From an uncultured Chloroflexota bacterium (GTDB lineage: Bacteria; Chloroflexota; Limnocylindria; Limnocylindrales; Limnocylindraceae), in contig CAIZYO010000037.1 of assembly GCA_903937225.1 (NCBI GenBank), positions 1-12,570 on the forward strand: DNA of 12,570 bases, given 5' to 3'. A model generated the notes under the pieces. It saw nothing but the letters and a program-made list of their open reading frames with translations, ran no database searches and was not told the DNA's origin. Below, one piece after another: positions 1 through 7,181 of this stretch (the first letter of the stretch is position 1; each line of letters starts with the position of its first letter). Made by a program: the position numbers and the translations under genes.

Positions 1-792
1 GCCGTGCGCGGTGCCGATCAACTGCACGCCGCGCTCGGCAATGGTGCGCGCGGCAATAGCCTCCGCCTCCGTACCAATCTCGTCAATGACGATCACTTCT
101 GGCATGTGGTTCTCCACCGCCTCAATCATCACCAGGTGCTGACGCTCAGGAGCACTCACCTGCATGCGACGTGCCTTACCAATTGCAGGGTGTGGGATGT
201 CGCCGTCGCCCGCGATCTCATTTGAGGTATCTACCACCACCACGCGCTTGGAGAATTCAGAGGCGAGCACGCGCGCCGCTTCGCGAAGCATGGTCGTCTT
301 CCCTACGCCAGGTCGCCCCATGATCAGGATCGACTTCCCTGACTCAATGTGGTCGCGCAGGATCTCAATCGTCCCGAAGACGGAACGCCCCACGCGACAC
401 GTGAGACCCACCACGCGATCGGCGCGATTCCTAATTGCAGAGATGCGGTGCAGCGTTCGCTCAATACCGGCGCGATTATCTCCACCGAAGTCGCCAATGC
501 GCGAGATGACCCACGAGAGATCCTCTTCTGTCACCTCACGCTCCAGTAGCGTCACATCGCCGGAGGTGAGTCGCGCCTCAGGGCGGCGACCGAGATCCAT
601 GACGACTTCAAGAAGTCCGTCACGCCCCGCCGCAAGCTCTTCGCGCGTCGAGAGTTCGCGAATGCTGGCAACGATCTCCCCCGGAAGGCAGTCGAGGAGA
701 AGGTCGAGATTGTCGACGATCGCCTCTTCCTGCACGACCGTGGGCGCCAGCATGGGGCTGGTGCCGTCGTGTGGGGTGTTGGCAAGGCTCAT
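1..792 (-). CDS. SpoIIIAA/R3H-type P-loop ATPase, 3' end cut by window edge
   Basis: The 264 visible residues form the N-terminal part of a single-stranded nucleic-acid-binding-type AAA ATPase of the group related to sporulation protein SpoIIIAA and plastid Ycf45. The Walker A motif GRPGVGKT lies at residues 159-166 and the Walker B segment EVIVIDEIG at 232-240. Between them is a [21 protein letters not shown] stretch (about 186-205) typical of this family. Residues 25-125 are a helical N-terminal region. Family members often carry a C-terminal R3H nucleic-acid-binding domain; that part would lie left of the window, so its presence is inferred only. The cellular role of non-sporulation members is poorly known. 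The ATG at 792 is chosen because TAGGAT lies 7 bases upstream. The gene follows the GNAT gene after 40 bases, so it may be read both from its own promoter and from the pdx operon. Confidence 0.88.
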   Translation of the reverse strand, partial: MSLANTPHDGTSPMLAPTVVQEEAIVDNLDLLLDCLPGEIVASIRELSTREELAAGRDGLLEVVMDLGRRPEARLTSGDVTLLEREVTEEDLSWVISRIGDFGGDNRAGIERTLHRISAIRNRADRVVGLTCRVGRSVFGTIEILRDHIESGKSILIMGRPGVGKTTMLREAARVLASEFSKRVVVVDTSNEIAGDGDIPHPAIGKARRMQVSAPERQHLVMIEAVENHMPEVIVIDEIGTEAEAIAARTIAERGVQLIGTAHG

Positions 793-799
793 TGGAAGA

Positions 800-805
800 A
801 TCCTA
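800..805 (-). promoter_or_regulatory. -10 element of the SpoIIIAA-like ATPase gene
   Basis: TAGGAT on the minus strand lies 7 bases before the ATG at 792, inside the 40-base gap after the GNAT gene. This predicts a transcript starting at or next to the start codon. I see no clear -35 hexamer. It belongs to a set of nine similarly placed hexamers in the window. Confidence 0.5.
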
Positions 806-832
806 GCGCGACGGCCAGCTGCGTGGAACGGG

Positions 833-1882
833 CTATCCGATCGCGGGAACCATCCCTGGCGCAGTCACCCGCGCCCGGGCGTCACGGACGGCGAGTCGGA
901 GATCGGCGATCTCCTCAAAGCCGTACTCGCGCAGTGCAGCGCCGACTCCCGACTCGTAACTGCGCACCACGGCGAGGATCGCTCCGCCTCCTGTCCCTCC
1001 CTCTGTTGCACGTGCCGAAATCTCCGCAAGGCTCGCAGCGATGATTGGGGCGACGCTGACACCCGGGAGCGTCGTGATCCGCATCGAGTGCGGGTGCTGC
1101 TCTCCCGGCTCGCGCGCAACTCCAATGTGGACCCACCCATTAAGTTCGCCCGCGTCACCATCAACAACAAAGGCACTCCCATCTGCGAGTCGAAGGAGTG
1201 GACTGATGCTCGCGCGCGGTGCCCACGCACCCGTCGTCGCCCGCTCCCAATCCCGCGCATCCGTGAGCTCAATCCGCGCCACGGCGGGTGGCGTGACTCG
1301 CGCCATCAGTTGCGCAATCGGCAGTGCGTCACTCGAATGTGCTGGCCGAAGCGTGGAGGCTGGGCCGCGCACGCTTTCTAGGTCTGGCAACGTTGCTGCG
1401 CGGCCCGGCTGCAGTGCATAGAGCGTCTCGCGCGCGTACACCTGAAAGCCTGCCGCGCCGAGGAGCGCGAGTGTTGCCGCATCCTCTCTACACGCCGTGT
1501 GAATTCTCGCCACGCCATGCCGACCCGCTTCACGCACGACGCGGGCAAGGAGTCGCGCGCGCGCCGCATCATCAACAGCGGAGAGTTCAACCGCGGTCCA
1601 TTCGCCGTGCAGGTCACGCTCCACGCGTGCAAGCCCATCAAGTGTTGAGCCGCGTTGGTGCACCCAGATGCTGTCTGATGATCGGATCAGGCTGAGCGGC
1701 ATGCGGAAGAGTTGGTAGAGGCTGAGAGCCGCTGGAGCGATCGGCAGACCGAGTGAACGGATCGCTGCTGGCTCGTCAGGCGACACATCGTGCGCGCGAC
1801 GAGAGATCGCTACAAGCGCGGCGAGGTCAGTGATTCGTGCCAGGCGTACACGCGGTGTTGGGTCGACGATCTGCTCAGCCAC
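833..1882 (-). CDS. Tandem GNAT-like acetyltransferase coupled to pdxT
   Basis: This 349-residue protein looks like two GNAT (N-acetyltransferase) modules in tandem. The first covers about residues 10-155 and ends with a segment ([16 protein letters not shown], 140-155) of the kind seen in the last strands of GNAT folds. The second covers about 176-335 and ends similarly ([14 protein letters not shown], 317-330). The middle of the second module is Gly/Ala-rich. GNAT proteins move an acyl group from acyl-CoA to an amine, but the substrate here cannot be told and one module may be non-catalytic. The start is a GTG at 1882 that overlaps the last 8 bases of pdxT. The next in-frame ATG is about 60 residues in and would remove part of the first module. 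The overlap and lack of a clear ribosome binding site suggest translation coupled to pdxT. The GNAT assignment rests on pattern recognition and is moderate. Confidence 0.72.
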   Translation of the reverse strand: MAEQIVDPTPRVRLARITDLAALVAISRRAHDVSPDEPAAIRSLGLPIAPAALSLYQLFRMPLSLIRSSDSIWVHQRGSTLDGLARVERDLHGEWTAVELSAVDDAARARLLARVVREAGRHGVARIHTACREDAATLALLGAAGFQVYARETLYALQPGRAATLPDLESVRGPASTLRPAHSSDALPIAQLMARVTPPAVARIELTDARDWERATTGAWAPRASISPLLRLADGSAFVVDGDAGELNGWVHIGVAREPGEQHPHSMRITTLPGVSVAPIIAASLAEISARATEGGTGGGAILAVVRSYESGVGAALREYGFEEIADLRLAVRDARARVTAPGMVPAIG

Positions 1883-2504
1883 GTCGCGCGTGTTGCGCCG
1901 CCTGCTCTAGCACCCAACGGTGGAGGCGCGTTTCGCCAGCGATCTCAGGATGGAATGAGATGCCAACCACGTTCCCCTGACGCGCCGCAACAATCTTTCC
2001 GTCGGGGAGCTGCGCGATCACGGTCGCCGCAGGGCCAACGCGCACGATCTCTGGTGCACGAATAAAGACGGCGCGGAGCGGCGTGGCGCCGCCTCCGGGC
2101 TTGAGGCTCTGCATGGTCAACGTTGTCTCAAAGGACTCAAGCTGACGACCGAACGCATTGCGCTGCACCTCCATGTCAATAAGTGAGAGGACGGGTGTGT
2201 CGCCATCGGTGATCTTGGTGGCGAGCAGGATCGCGCCTGCGCAGGTACCAAGGATTGGCGCGCCGCTTGCGGCGAGTGCCTTGATCGGTGCAACAAGGTT
2301 CCAGCGCTCATAGAGCTTGCGCATGGCGGTGCTCTCGCCGCCTGGAAGGATTAGTCCAGAAACTCCCTCAAGATCTTCGGGGAGACGAACCTCACGAGTG
2401 AGCGCGCCGATTGATGCGAGTGTGTCGAGATGCTCTCGGAAATCTCCCTGTACCGCCATCACGCCAATCACTGGCGCAGCGCTTCGACGCTTCGCGCCGG
2501 CCAT
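1875..2504 (-). CDS. pdxT: PdxT, glutaminase subunit of PLP synthase
   Basis: PdxT hydrolyses glutamine and channels the ammonia to PdxS for pyridoxal-5'-phosphate synthesis in the cytoplasm. The 209-residue length is near the usual 185-200, with about ten extra residues at the N terminus. Diagnostic motifs are all present: GVMAVQGDFREH at 14-25, LPGGEST at 53-59, the nucleophile elbow GTCAGA with Cys88, EVQRNAFGRQ at 112-121, FIRAPEI at 147-153, and the catalytic His185 and Glu187 in FHPE. The enzyme therefore appears active. The ATG at 2504 follows the pdxS stop codon after 3 bases with no good Shine-Dalgarno sequence, which fits translational coupling and the fixed stoichiometry of the PdxS-PdxT complex. 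Its 3' end overlaps the GNAT gene by 8 bases. Confidence 0.97.
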   Translation of the reverse strand: MAGAKRRSAAPVIGVMAVQGDFREHLDTLASIGALTREVRLPEDLEGVSGLILPGGESTAMRKLYERWNLVAPIKALAASGAPILGTCAGAILLATKITDGDTPVLSLIDMEVQRNAFGRQLESFETTLTMQSLKPGGGATPLRAVFIRAPEIVRVGPAATVIAQLPDGKIVAARQGNVVGISFHPEIAGETRLHRWVLEQAAQHARRG

Positions 2505-2507
2505 CGG

Positions 2508-3422
2508 CTACCAGCCGCGCGAGGAGAGTCGCTCCGATTCCGGGATCGTGCGCATCTCAATCCCCTTCATCGCCTCGCCAATTCCAGCAGAGACCTCGGC
2601 AAGGATGGTTGGGTTTGACCAGTGAGTCGTGGCTTGCACAATTGCCGCAGCGGTCTTCGCCGGGTTCTTCGCCTTAAAGATTCCCGAGCCAACGAAGACG
2701 CCGTCTGCACCGAGCCACATGGAGAGCGCCGCGTCTGCTGGTGTGGCGATCCCACCCGCGACAAAGTTCACCACGGGGAGTCGACCCGCCTTCACGGTGA
2801 CCTTCACCAGCTCATACGGGACGCGCATCTCTTTGGCGGCGGCGCGGAGGCGCTTCTCGCTCTGCCCCTTCAACGCCTCAATCTGTTCACTGACGGTCCT
2901 GATGTGCCGTACCGCCTCAACAATGTTTCCCGTCCCCGCTTCGCCCTTGGTCCGCATCATGGCTGCCCCTTCGTTGATGCGTCGTAGCGCCTCGCCGAGG
3001 TCCTTGCAGCCGCAGACAAACGGAACGCGGAACTCATGCTTATTGATATGGAAGCGATCGTCCGCTGGTGTCAGCACCTCCGACTCATCAATGTAGTCAA
3101 CGTCGAGTGCCTCAAGGATCTGCGCCTCAACATGGTGCCCAATGCGCGCCTTCGCCATGACAGGAATTGAAACGGCGTCAAGGATTCCCTTAATCATGTC
3201 TGGGTCGCTCATGCGCGCCACGCCGCCATCGCGACGAATATCAGATGGGACGCGCTCCAGCGCCATCACGGCAACCGCGCCCGCCTCTTCGGCGATCTTC
3301 GCCTCCGCGGGTGTCACCACATCCATGATCACGCCGCCCTTGAGCATCTGCGCGAGTCCGCGCTTTGTGGCCCATGTGGACTTGGCGACCTTCGTTTTGG
3401 CTGGTGCGCTGCGCTTCTTCAT
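2508..3422 (-). CDS. pdxS: PdxS, synthase subunit of PLP synthase
   Basis: PdxS builds pyridoxal 5'-phosphate from a pentose phosphate, a triose phosphate and ammonia supplied by PdxT (the DXP-independent route). The protein is a TIM barrel of 304 residues, the usual length. Visible signatures are GGVIMDVV with Asp34, the Schiff-base lysine Lys91 in [10 protein letters not shown], the second catalytic lysine Lys159 in [12 protein letters not shown], and the phosphate-binding [14 protein letters not shown] (219-232) and [12 protein letters not shown] (238-249). The ATG at 3422 gives the expected N terminus: a basic tail ([11 protein letters not shown]) leading into the conserved barrel start. 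A much longer in-frame reading beyond 3422 exists only because it runs antisense to the glycosyltransferase gene. The promoter element CAGAAT lies 6 bases upstream. pdxS leads an operon pdxS-pdxT-GNAT and is divergent from the glycosyltransferase gene. Confidence 0.98.
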   Translation of the reverse strand: MKKRSAPAKTKVAKSTWATKRGLAQMLKGGVIMDVVTPAEAKIAEEAGAVAVMALERVPSDIRRDGGVARMSDPDMIKGILDAVSIPVMAKARIGHHVEAQILEALDVDYIDESEVLTPADDRFHINKHEFRVPFVCGCKDLGEALRRINEGAAMMRTKGEAGTGNIVEAVRHIRTVSEQIEALKGQSEKRLRAAAKEMRVPYELVKVTVKAGRLPVVNFVAGGIATPADAALSMWLGADGVFVGSGIFKAKNPAKTAAAIVQATTHWSNPTILAEVSAGIGEAMKGIEMRTIPESERLSSRGW

Positions 3423-3428
3423 GGGCTG

Positions 3429-3434
3429 ATTCTG
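3429..3434 (-). promoter_or_regulatory. -10 element of pdxS
   Basis: CAGAAT on the minus strand is followed by CAGCCC and then the pdxS ATG, a 6-base spacing that implies a leaderless or near-leaderless message. No Shine-Dalgarno sequence precedes the ATG. The element sits where the -35 region of the opposing glycosyltransferase promoter would fall. Confidence 0.45.
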
Positions 3435-3447
3435 GCACAGCCCCTGA

Positions 3448-3453
3448 TACCCT
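3448..3453 (+). promoter_or_regulatory. Extended -10 element of the glycosyltransferase gene
   Basis: TGATACCCT contains a TG-n extended -10 followed by TACCCT, with 6 bases (TCCCGC) to the ATG at 3460. There is no Shine-Dalgarno sequence, so leaderless initiation is predicted. Confidence 0.45.
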
Positions 3454-3459
3454 TCCCGC

Positions 3460-4716
3460 ATGAAGCCACTCCTGATCGCTATTGAGCCTGGTCCCACGCA
3501 CGTACTCCGAGCAGGATTCACTGGTCCAACCCTCCAGCACGGGGTCGGGCACTGGACGGAGGCGGTCGAGCGCTTCGGCGCCGCATGGGAGGGCGAAACG
3601 CTTCTTATAGGGAACGCCGCGCCGGAGGCGCTCGTTGGCATCAGTAGATTCCGATCAACGTCGACCATCCTCGAAGATCGCGAGCGCCCGATCTGGCTCA
3701 AGGCGCGGAGTCGGATCGTCCGACTCCTTGATCCACTCCTTGCAGGTGAATCAGGTTCCCGGATGGTGCAGGACGAATGGGATGGGACGGCGAGCCCAGC
3801 ACTCGCCGAGCTCCTTCTTGAAGAGGTTGGCTCGCATCCAGACACCACAATCTTTATCCCAACGGCGATTCCGATCACCGCAGAAACCGTGATCCGAAAC
3901 ATCGAAGCACTCCGTCACGCCGCGGGCCCAGCGGGGAGACTCCGACTGCGGATTCGATTCAGTTCGCAAGGTCACGAGCGGCGCGGGCTGCACCCTAGTT
4001 ATTTCGCGCTGCAACTCGCGCGATGGAGCGAGCGGGCGGGGGTCACCGACCTGAGATTCGGAACGGAAGTGGAATCAATGGCTGCACGGTACTCCCAAGA
4101 GTCGGGCCTTGATGTGGCATGGGTTCCGTGGCCGAGTGAGGTCACCAACTGCTCCCCACAACGTCCCCTCTCGGGCGGTGATGGCACTCCGCATGTCTAC
4201 ATCTACGCGAGTCGACCAGAGCAGGGGAGCGGCCAGAGCGCGGCGATCATCGGTGCGCTGCGCGACGCGCATCAGGATCGCCTTCGATACACCGTACAAA
4301 TCGGATCAAAGGGGAGAAGCGACGCACCGAAGCTGATCTCCGCATTGGAGCAGACGCCAAGCGTGAAGGTGAGTGGCAGCGGACTCCATCCAGCCGAGCT
4401 GCACGCGCAGTTTGCAGATGCGTCGGTCATTCTTCTTCCATACGACGTTCGTCGCTATAAGGGGCGAGGCTCCGCGCTGATGTGGGGCGCCCTCGATCAC
4501 GGCATTCCGCTGATCGCGCCAGCGGGAACTGGGTTCGGAGATGACATCGCGAGACATGAGATTGGGCTCACCTACCGCCACCAGCGGGAGATCCCGGCGC
4601 TCGTGGGTCGCATCCTCACGGAGCGCGCGCGCTTCCACGCCGCGATCGCCCGCTATCAGGAACATCGTGCCGCCGCGGTGCGCGCCTACTTCGGCGAAGA
4701 CGAGCAACTCGCGTAA
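3460..4716 (+). CDS. GT-B-fold glycosyltransferase (GT1/GT4-like)
   Basis: The 418-residue protein has the two-part layout of a GT-B glycosyltransferase, without a signal peptide or membrane segment. The C-terminal half is the recognisable part: a strand-helix repeat from HVYIYASRP (245-253), then [32 protein letters not shown] (323-354, described by its key parts PYD, KGRGS, AL-HGIP and IAP). This matches the nucleotide-sugar-binding region of group 1 transferases, where a small Ser/Gly turn and a conserved acidic or polar residue bind the donor. The canonical second Glu of the E-x7-E motif is not evident. The N-terminal half, which would bind the acceptor, is divergent. Donor and acceptor are unknown. 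No other cell-envelope gene is adjacent except the galE-like gene three genes downstream. It is probably cytoplasmic or peripheral to the membrane. Confidence 0.78.
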   Translation: MKPLLIAIEPGPTHVLRAGFTGPTLQHGVGHWTEAVERFGAAWEGETLLIGNAAPEALVGISRFRSTSTILEDRERPIWLKARSRIVRLLDPLLAGESGSRMVQDEWDGTASPALAELLLEEVGSHPDTTIFIPTAIPITAETVIRNIEALRHAAGPAGRLRLRIRFSSQGHERRGLHPSYFALQLARWSERAGVTDLRFGTEVESMAARYSQESGLDVAWVPWPSEVTNCSPQRPLSGGDGTPHVYIYASRPEQGSGQSAAIIGALRDAHQDRLRYTVQIGSKGRSDAPKLISALEQTPSVKVSGSGLHPAELHAQFADASVILLPYDVRRYKGRGSALMWGALDHGIPLIAPAGTGFGDDIARHEIGLTYRHQREIPALVGRILTERARFHAAIARYQEHRAAAVRAYFGEDEQLA

Positions 4717-4719
4717 GAT
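4714..4719 (+). promoter_or_regulatory. -10 element of the MOSC gene, made from the upstream stop codon
   Basis: TAAGAT lies 7 bases before the MOSC ATG at 4727. Its first three bases are the TAA stop codon of the glycosyltransferase gene, so the gene end doubles as the promoter element if it is used. Confidence 0.45.
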
Positions 4720-4726
4720 CACGCCC

Positions 4727-5320
4727 ATGAGTGAGACGCCAACGGCATCGGAGGGAGACCAGGAGCGTCGGGTTGACGACCTCGCCGCGGCGCGGCGTGA
4801 GATCCCACGACCGCTCGCGGGGAGCGGTGGTCTGATCAGCAGCATCAATGTCTCGCACCCTGGTGGCGTCCCGAAGCGACCGATCGATCGCACCGTCATT
4901 ACAACGCGCGGGCTGATTGGTGACGGACAACGCACCAAAGAGCCGGTGCACGGCGGTCCTGAGAAGGCGGTCTGCCTCTTTGGGGTTGAACAGATTGCGC
5001 GCGTGAACGCAGATGGGCATCACCTCTACCCAGGCGCCATTGGCGAGAATCTCACCGTCAGCGGCCTCGACCTTGGCGGACTGCGCGAAGGTGACCGACT
5101 GCGCATCGGCTCAGCAGAGAGTGGCCCGATCATTCAGTTGAGTGAGCCCGCCGCCCCCTGCAAGAACATCGCAGGGAGCTTTGAGGACTGGCGGATTGCG
5201 CGCGTCAGCCACAAGGTCCGCCCCGAAGACTCGCGCTGGTACGCACGGGTGCTGCGAGAAGGCCCGGTGGTCACGGGCGACCGCATTGAGCTGCTCGGCG
5301 CGGCTGATACGATCGGGTAA
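4727..5320 (+). CDS. MOSC-domain protein (YiiM-like)
   Basis: MOSC domains derive from the C-terminal domain of molybdenum cofactor sulfurases and bind sulfur or the molybdenum cofactor; stand-alone members often act in Mo-cofactor handling or in reduction of N-hydroxylated compounds. This 197-residue protein has the main features: GLISSINVS at 35-43, the VHGGPEKAV block at 74-82, GAIGENLTVSGL at 104-115, GDRLRIG at 122-128, and the conserved cysteine Cys145 in APCKNI, the presumed sulfur carrier. The ATG at 4727 is preferred over upstream in-frame starts because those lie inside the glycosyltransferase gene. The ATG begins 10 bases after that gene's stop. Its stop codon shares a base with the start of the HNH gene. 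The N-terminal 30 residues are acidic and likely disordered. Confidence 0.88.
   Translation: MSETPTASEGDQERRVDDLAAARREIPRPLAGSGGLISSINVSHPGGVPKRPIDRTVITTRGLIGDGQRTKEPVHGGPEKAVCLFGVEQIARVNADGHHLYPGAIGENLTVSGLDLGGLREGDRLRIGSAESGPIIQLSEPAAPCKNIAGSFEDWRIARVSHKVRPEDSRWYARVLREGPVVTGDRIELLGAADTIG
5308..5313 (+). promoter_or_regulatory. Extended -10 element of the HNH gene
   Basis: TGATACGAT (extended TG-n form plus TACGAT) lies inside the last codons of the MOSC gene, 6 bases before the HNH ATG at 5320. It could give an internal leaderless transcript, though the overlapping stop-start TAATG also allows simple coupling to MOSC translation. Confidence 0.4.
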
Positions 5321-5853
5321 TGAGTAGCGAAGTCTTGATCCTCAACCAGGACTACGAGCCGCTGAATGTCGCCTCGCTCCCGCGCGCCTTCCGGCTCGTG
5401 CTCGGCGGCAAGGCCGAGATCCTCGCCGAAGGCGAACCGATTCGCAGTGCATCACGCAGTTGGACGGCGCCATCCGTGGTGCGCCTTCGACACCGCGTGC
5501 GTCGTCCGCGACCACGCGCCAAGTTGAGTCGCAAGGAGATCTTTGCGCGCGACAAACACGCCTGCCAGTACTGCGGTCGCGCGGGCGTCTCGCTCACGAT
5601 TGATCACGTAGTGCCGAAGAGTCGCGGTGGCGACTCGTGGTCATGGGAGAACCTGGTCACCGCATGCATGTCCTGCAATCACCGCAAGGGCGACCGACTC
5701 CCTGAGGCGGCAGGGCTGCAGCTGCGCCGTCGTCCGTATGAGCCGCGCTGCGACGTGTACGCCATCTTCCTCCCCTACCTGCGACACGATGCCTACTCCG
5801 CATGGCGCGACTTCCTCTTCATTGGAGAGGGCGTAACGGCGAGCGGCGCGTGA
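5320..5853 (+). CDS. HNH endonuclease of the widespread bacterial single-domain type
   Basis: The 177-residue protein carries an N-terminal segment typical of this family (VLILNQDYEPLNV, 5-17) and a zinc-supported HNH (beta-beta-alpha metal) nuclease fold. The fold is shown by RDKHACQYCGR with Cys82 and Cys85, TIDHVVPKSRGG with the general base His96, NLVTACMSCNHRKG with Asn111, Cys116, Cys119 and His121. All expected residues are there, so it should cut DNA. Its biological role is not established. It is not part of a visible restriction or intron system: no methyltransferase or intron sequence flanks it. Its ATG overlaps the MOSC stop (TAATG) and its stop overlaps the GTG of the nucleotidyltransferase gene (GTGA), so it belongs to a tight operon. 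Confidence 0.9.
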   Translation: MSSEVLILNQDYEPLNVASLPRAFRLVLGGKAEILAEGEPIRSASRSWTAPSVVRLRHRVRRPRPRAKLSRKEIFARDKHACQYCGRAGVSLTIDHVVPKSRGGDSWSWENLVTACMSCNHRKGDRLPEAAGLQLRRRPYEPRCDVYAIFLPYLRHDAYSAWRDFLFIGEGVTASGA

Positions 5854-7154
5854 GCCACGAGGCGGCACTCCGCGCCGCCGCTCCAGCAGACGTCGCAAGG
5901 CTGATGGGGCGACTGCACTCCCACGGTTTCGCTGCGTACGTCGTTGGTGGCGCGGTGCGCGACGTGCTCGCTGGACGCGCGCCAGCCGACTGGGATCTCG
6001 CAACAAACGCGACGCCGGATCAGCTCCGTGCCGCCTTCCCAGATGCGGAGTACGAGAATCGCTTCGGTACGGTTGGCATCCCTACTGGAGTTGCCGTCCG
6101 CGAAGTGACCACCTTCCGCACGGATGGTCCGAGTAGCGACGCACGGAGACCAGATGCCGTGAACTTCATCAGCAGCATCCACGGCGATCTCGCCCGGCGC
6201 GACTTCACCGTGAACGCCATGGCGTTCGGCCTGGCAGGCGACGAGGGGGGAGACCCTGTAATCAACGGCGCCTTCGTTGATCCGCACGGCGGACGAGAAG
6301 ACCTTGACGCACGCGTCTTGCGCGCGGTCGGTAACGCCGCCGAGCGTTTCAAGGAGGATGCGCTGCGCACCCTTCGCGCCGCTCGGTTCGCCTCCCGTTT
6401 CCAACTCACGATTGAGCCGGTGACCGCTGCGGCAATCCGCGACGCCGCAGGGCTCACGAGCGCGCTCTCCGGCGAACGGATCGGCGCAGAGATTGAAGGG
6501 ATCCTTGCATCAGCGCACCCAGAGATTGGTCTCGCGGCACTGCACGACCTTGGTGTGATGCGCGTTATTGCACCCGCACTCAATGAGCGTTGGAGCGAGG
6601 GGCTCCCGCAACGAGTGGCAGCGATTGGTGCCCCTGAAAGTTCCGACGCGCCTGACCCGCTCGGGCGACTCGCCGAACTTCTTGTGCCGATCTCAGACGA
6701 CGAAGTTGCTGAGCAGATCTTGACAAACTGGCGCCGCCCACGCGCGACCATGAGCGCCATTGCGCAGGTGCGTGCCGCTGACCGCGCGGCGGCGGAGGCG
6801 GAGCGCGGTGCGATTGATCATGTGGAGTACCGCGTCCACGTTGCAGCGCTCACTGGCGATCCGCGTGACGCGGCACGCCAGATTCGAAGACGGCTCGCCG
6901 CAGAGCGTGCAGCACCAGGGGCAAGCACTCTGCTCGCTGGTTGCGAGCGTGCGGATGCGCAGAACACTCCTGCACTCCCAGCGGAACTCGCGGTAGATGG
7001 CGCAGAACTTGCACGCGAGATCGGCGCCACTCCAGGCGCATGGATCAAGGAGGTGCAAGCCTCGCTGCTGATTTCCGTGGGCCGCGGCGAGATCCTGAAT
7101 CAACCGGCCGCGCTCCTTGCTGCGGCCGAACGCGCTCATGCGTCAAACGAATAA
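5850..7154 (+). CDS. cca: Class II tRNA nucleotidyltransferase (CCA-adding type)
   Basis: Members of this family add CCA, or part of it, to tRNA 3' ends; relatives are poly(A) polymerases. The protein has 434 residues from the GTG at 5850. The catalytic head holds YVVGGAVRDVLAGR (30-43) and the metal-binding DWDLATNATP (47-56) with Asp47 and Asp49. It continues with ARRDFTVNAMA (115-125) and the neck signature EDALRTLRAARFASRF (169-184), followed by GERIGAEIEGIL. No HD phosphohydrolase domain is visible in the C-terminal half, which is helical and Ala/Arg-rich. From sequence alone I cannot separate a full CCA enzyme from an A-adding or CC-adding enzyme. The GTG is chosen because it makes a 4-base GTGA overlap with the HNH stop and starts just before the conserved domain; an in-frame ATG 16 codons upstream lies within HNH and adds nothing conserved. 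Confidence 0.92.
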   Translation: MSHEAALRAAAPADVARLMGRLHSHGFAAYVVGGAVRDVLAGRAPADWDLATNATPDQLRAAFPDAEYENRFGTVGIPTGVAVREVTTFRTDGPSSDARRPDAVNFISSIHGDLARRDFTVNAMAFGLAGDEGGDPVINGAFVDPHGGREDLDARVLRAVGNAAERFKEDALRTLRAARFASRFQLTIEPVTAAAIRDAAGLTSALSGERIGAEIEGILASAHPEIGLAALHDLGVMRVIAPALNERWSEGLPQRVAAIGAPESSDAPDPLGRLAELLVPISDDEVAEQILTNWRRPRATMSAIAQVRAADRAAAEAERGAIDHVEYRVHVAALTGDPRDAARQIRRRLAAERAAPGASTLLAGCERADAQNTPALPAELAVDGAELAREIGATPGAWIKEVQASLLISVGRGEILNQPAALLAAAERAHASNE

Positions 7155-7169
7155 TCTGCATCACGCCCC

Positions 7170-7175
7170 TAGAAT
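7170..7175 (+). promoter_or_regulatory. -10 element of the galE-like gene
   Basis: TAGAAT is followed by GACCCG and then the ATG at 7182, a 6-base spacing. It lies in the 27-base gap after the nucleotidyltransferase stop. There is no Shine-Dalgarno sequence, and no clear -35 hexamer. Confidence 0.5.
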
Positions 7176-7181
7176 GACCCG

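Noticed and set aside
164..1381. A 405-residue plus-strand open frame
   Set aside because: It is Arg/Ser-rich, has no recognisable domain, and is antisense to the SpoIIIAA-like ATPase and the GNAT gene, both of which have clear family motifs.
3423..3902. An in-frame N-terminal extension of pdxS to 464 residues
   Set aside because: It runs antisense through the start of the glycosyltransferase gene, adds 160 residues not found in PdxS, and the ATG at 3422 gives the usual length and has a promoter-like hexamer at the right distance.
4541..4726. Earlier in-frame start for the MOSC protein
   Set aside because: The extra residues lie inside the glycosyltransferase gene in another frame and are not MOSC-like; the ATG at 4727 has the window-wide start context.
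5802..5849. ATG start for the tRNA nucleotidyltransferase 16 codons upstream
   Set aside because: It would overlap HNH by 52 bases and adds no conserved residues; the GTG at 5850 makes the common 4-base GTGA overlap.
5320..5853. HNH gene as part of a homing intron, restriction or defence system
   Set aside because: It is embedded in a housekeeping operon with overlapping starts and stops, and no methyltransferase, intron or toxin partner is visible.
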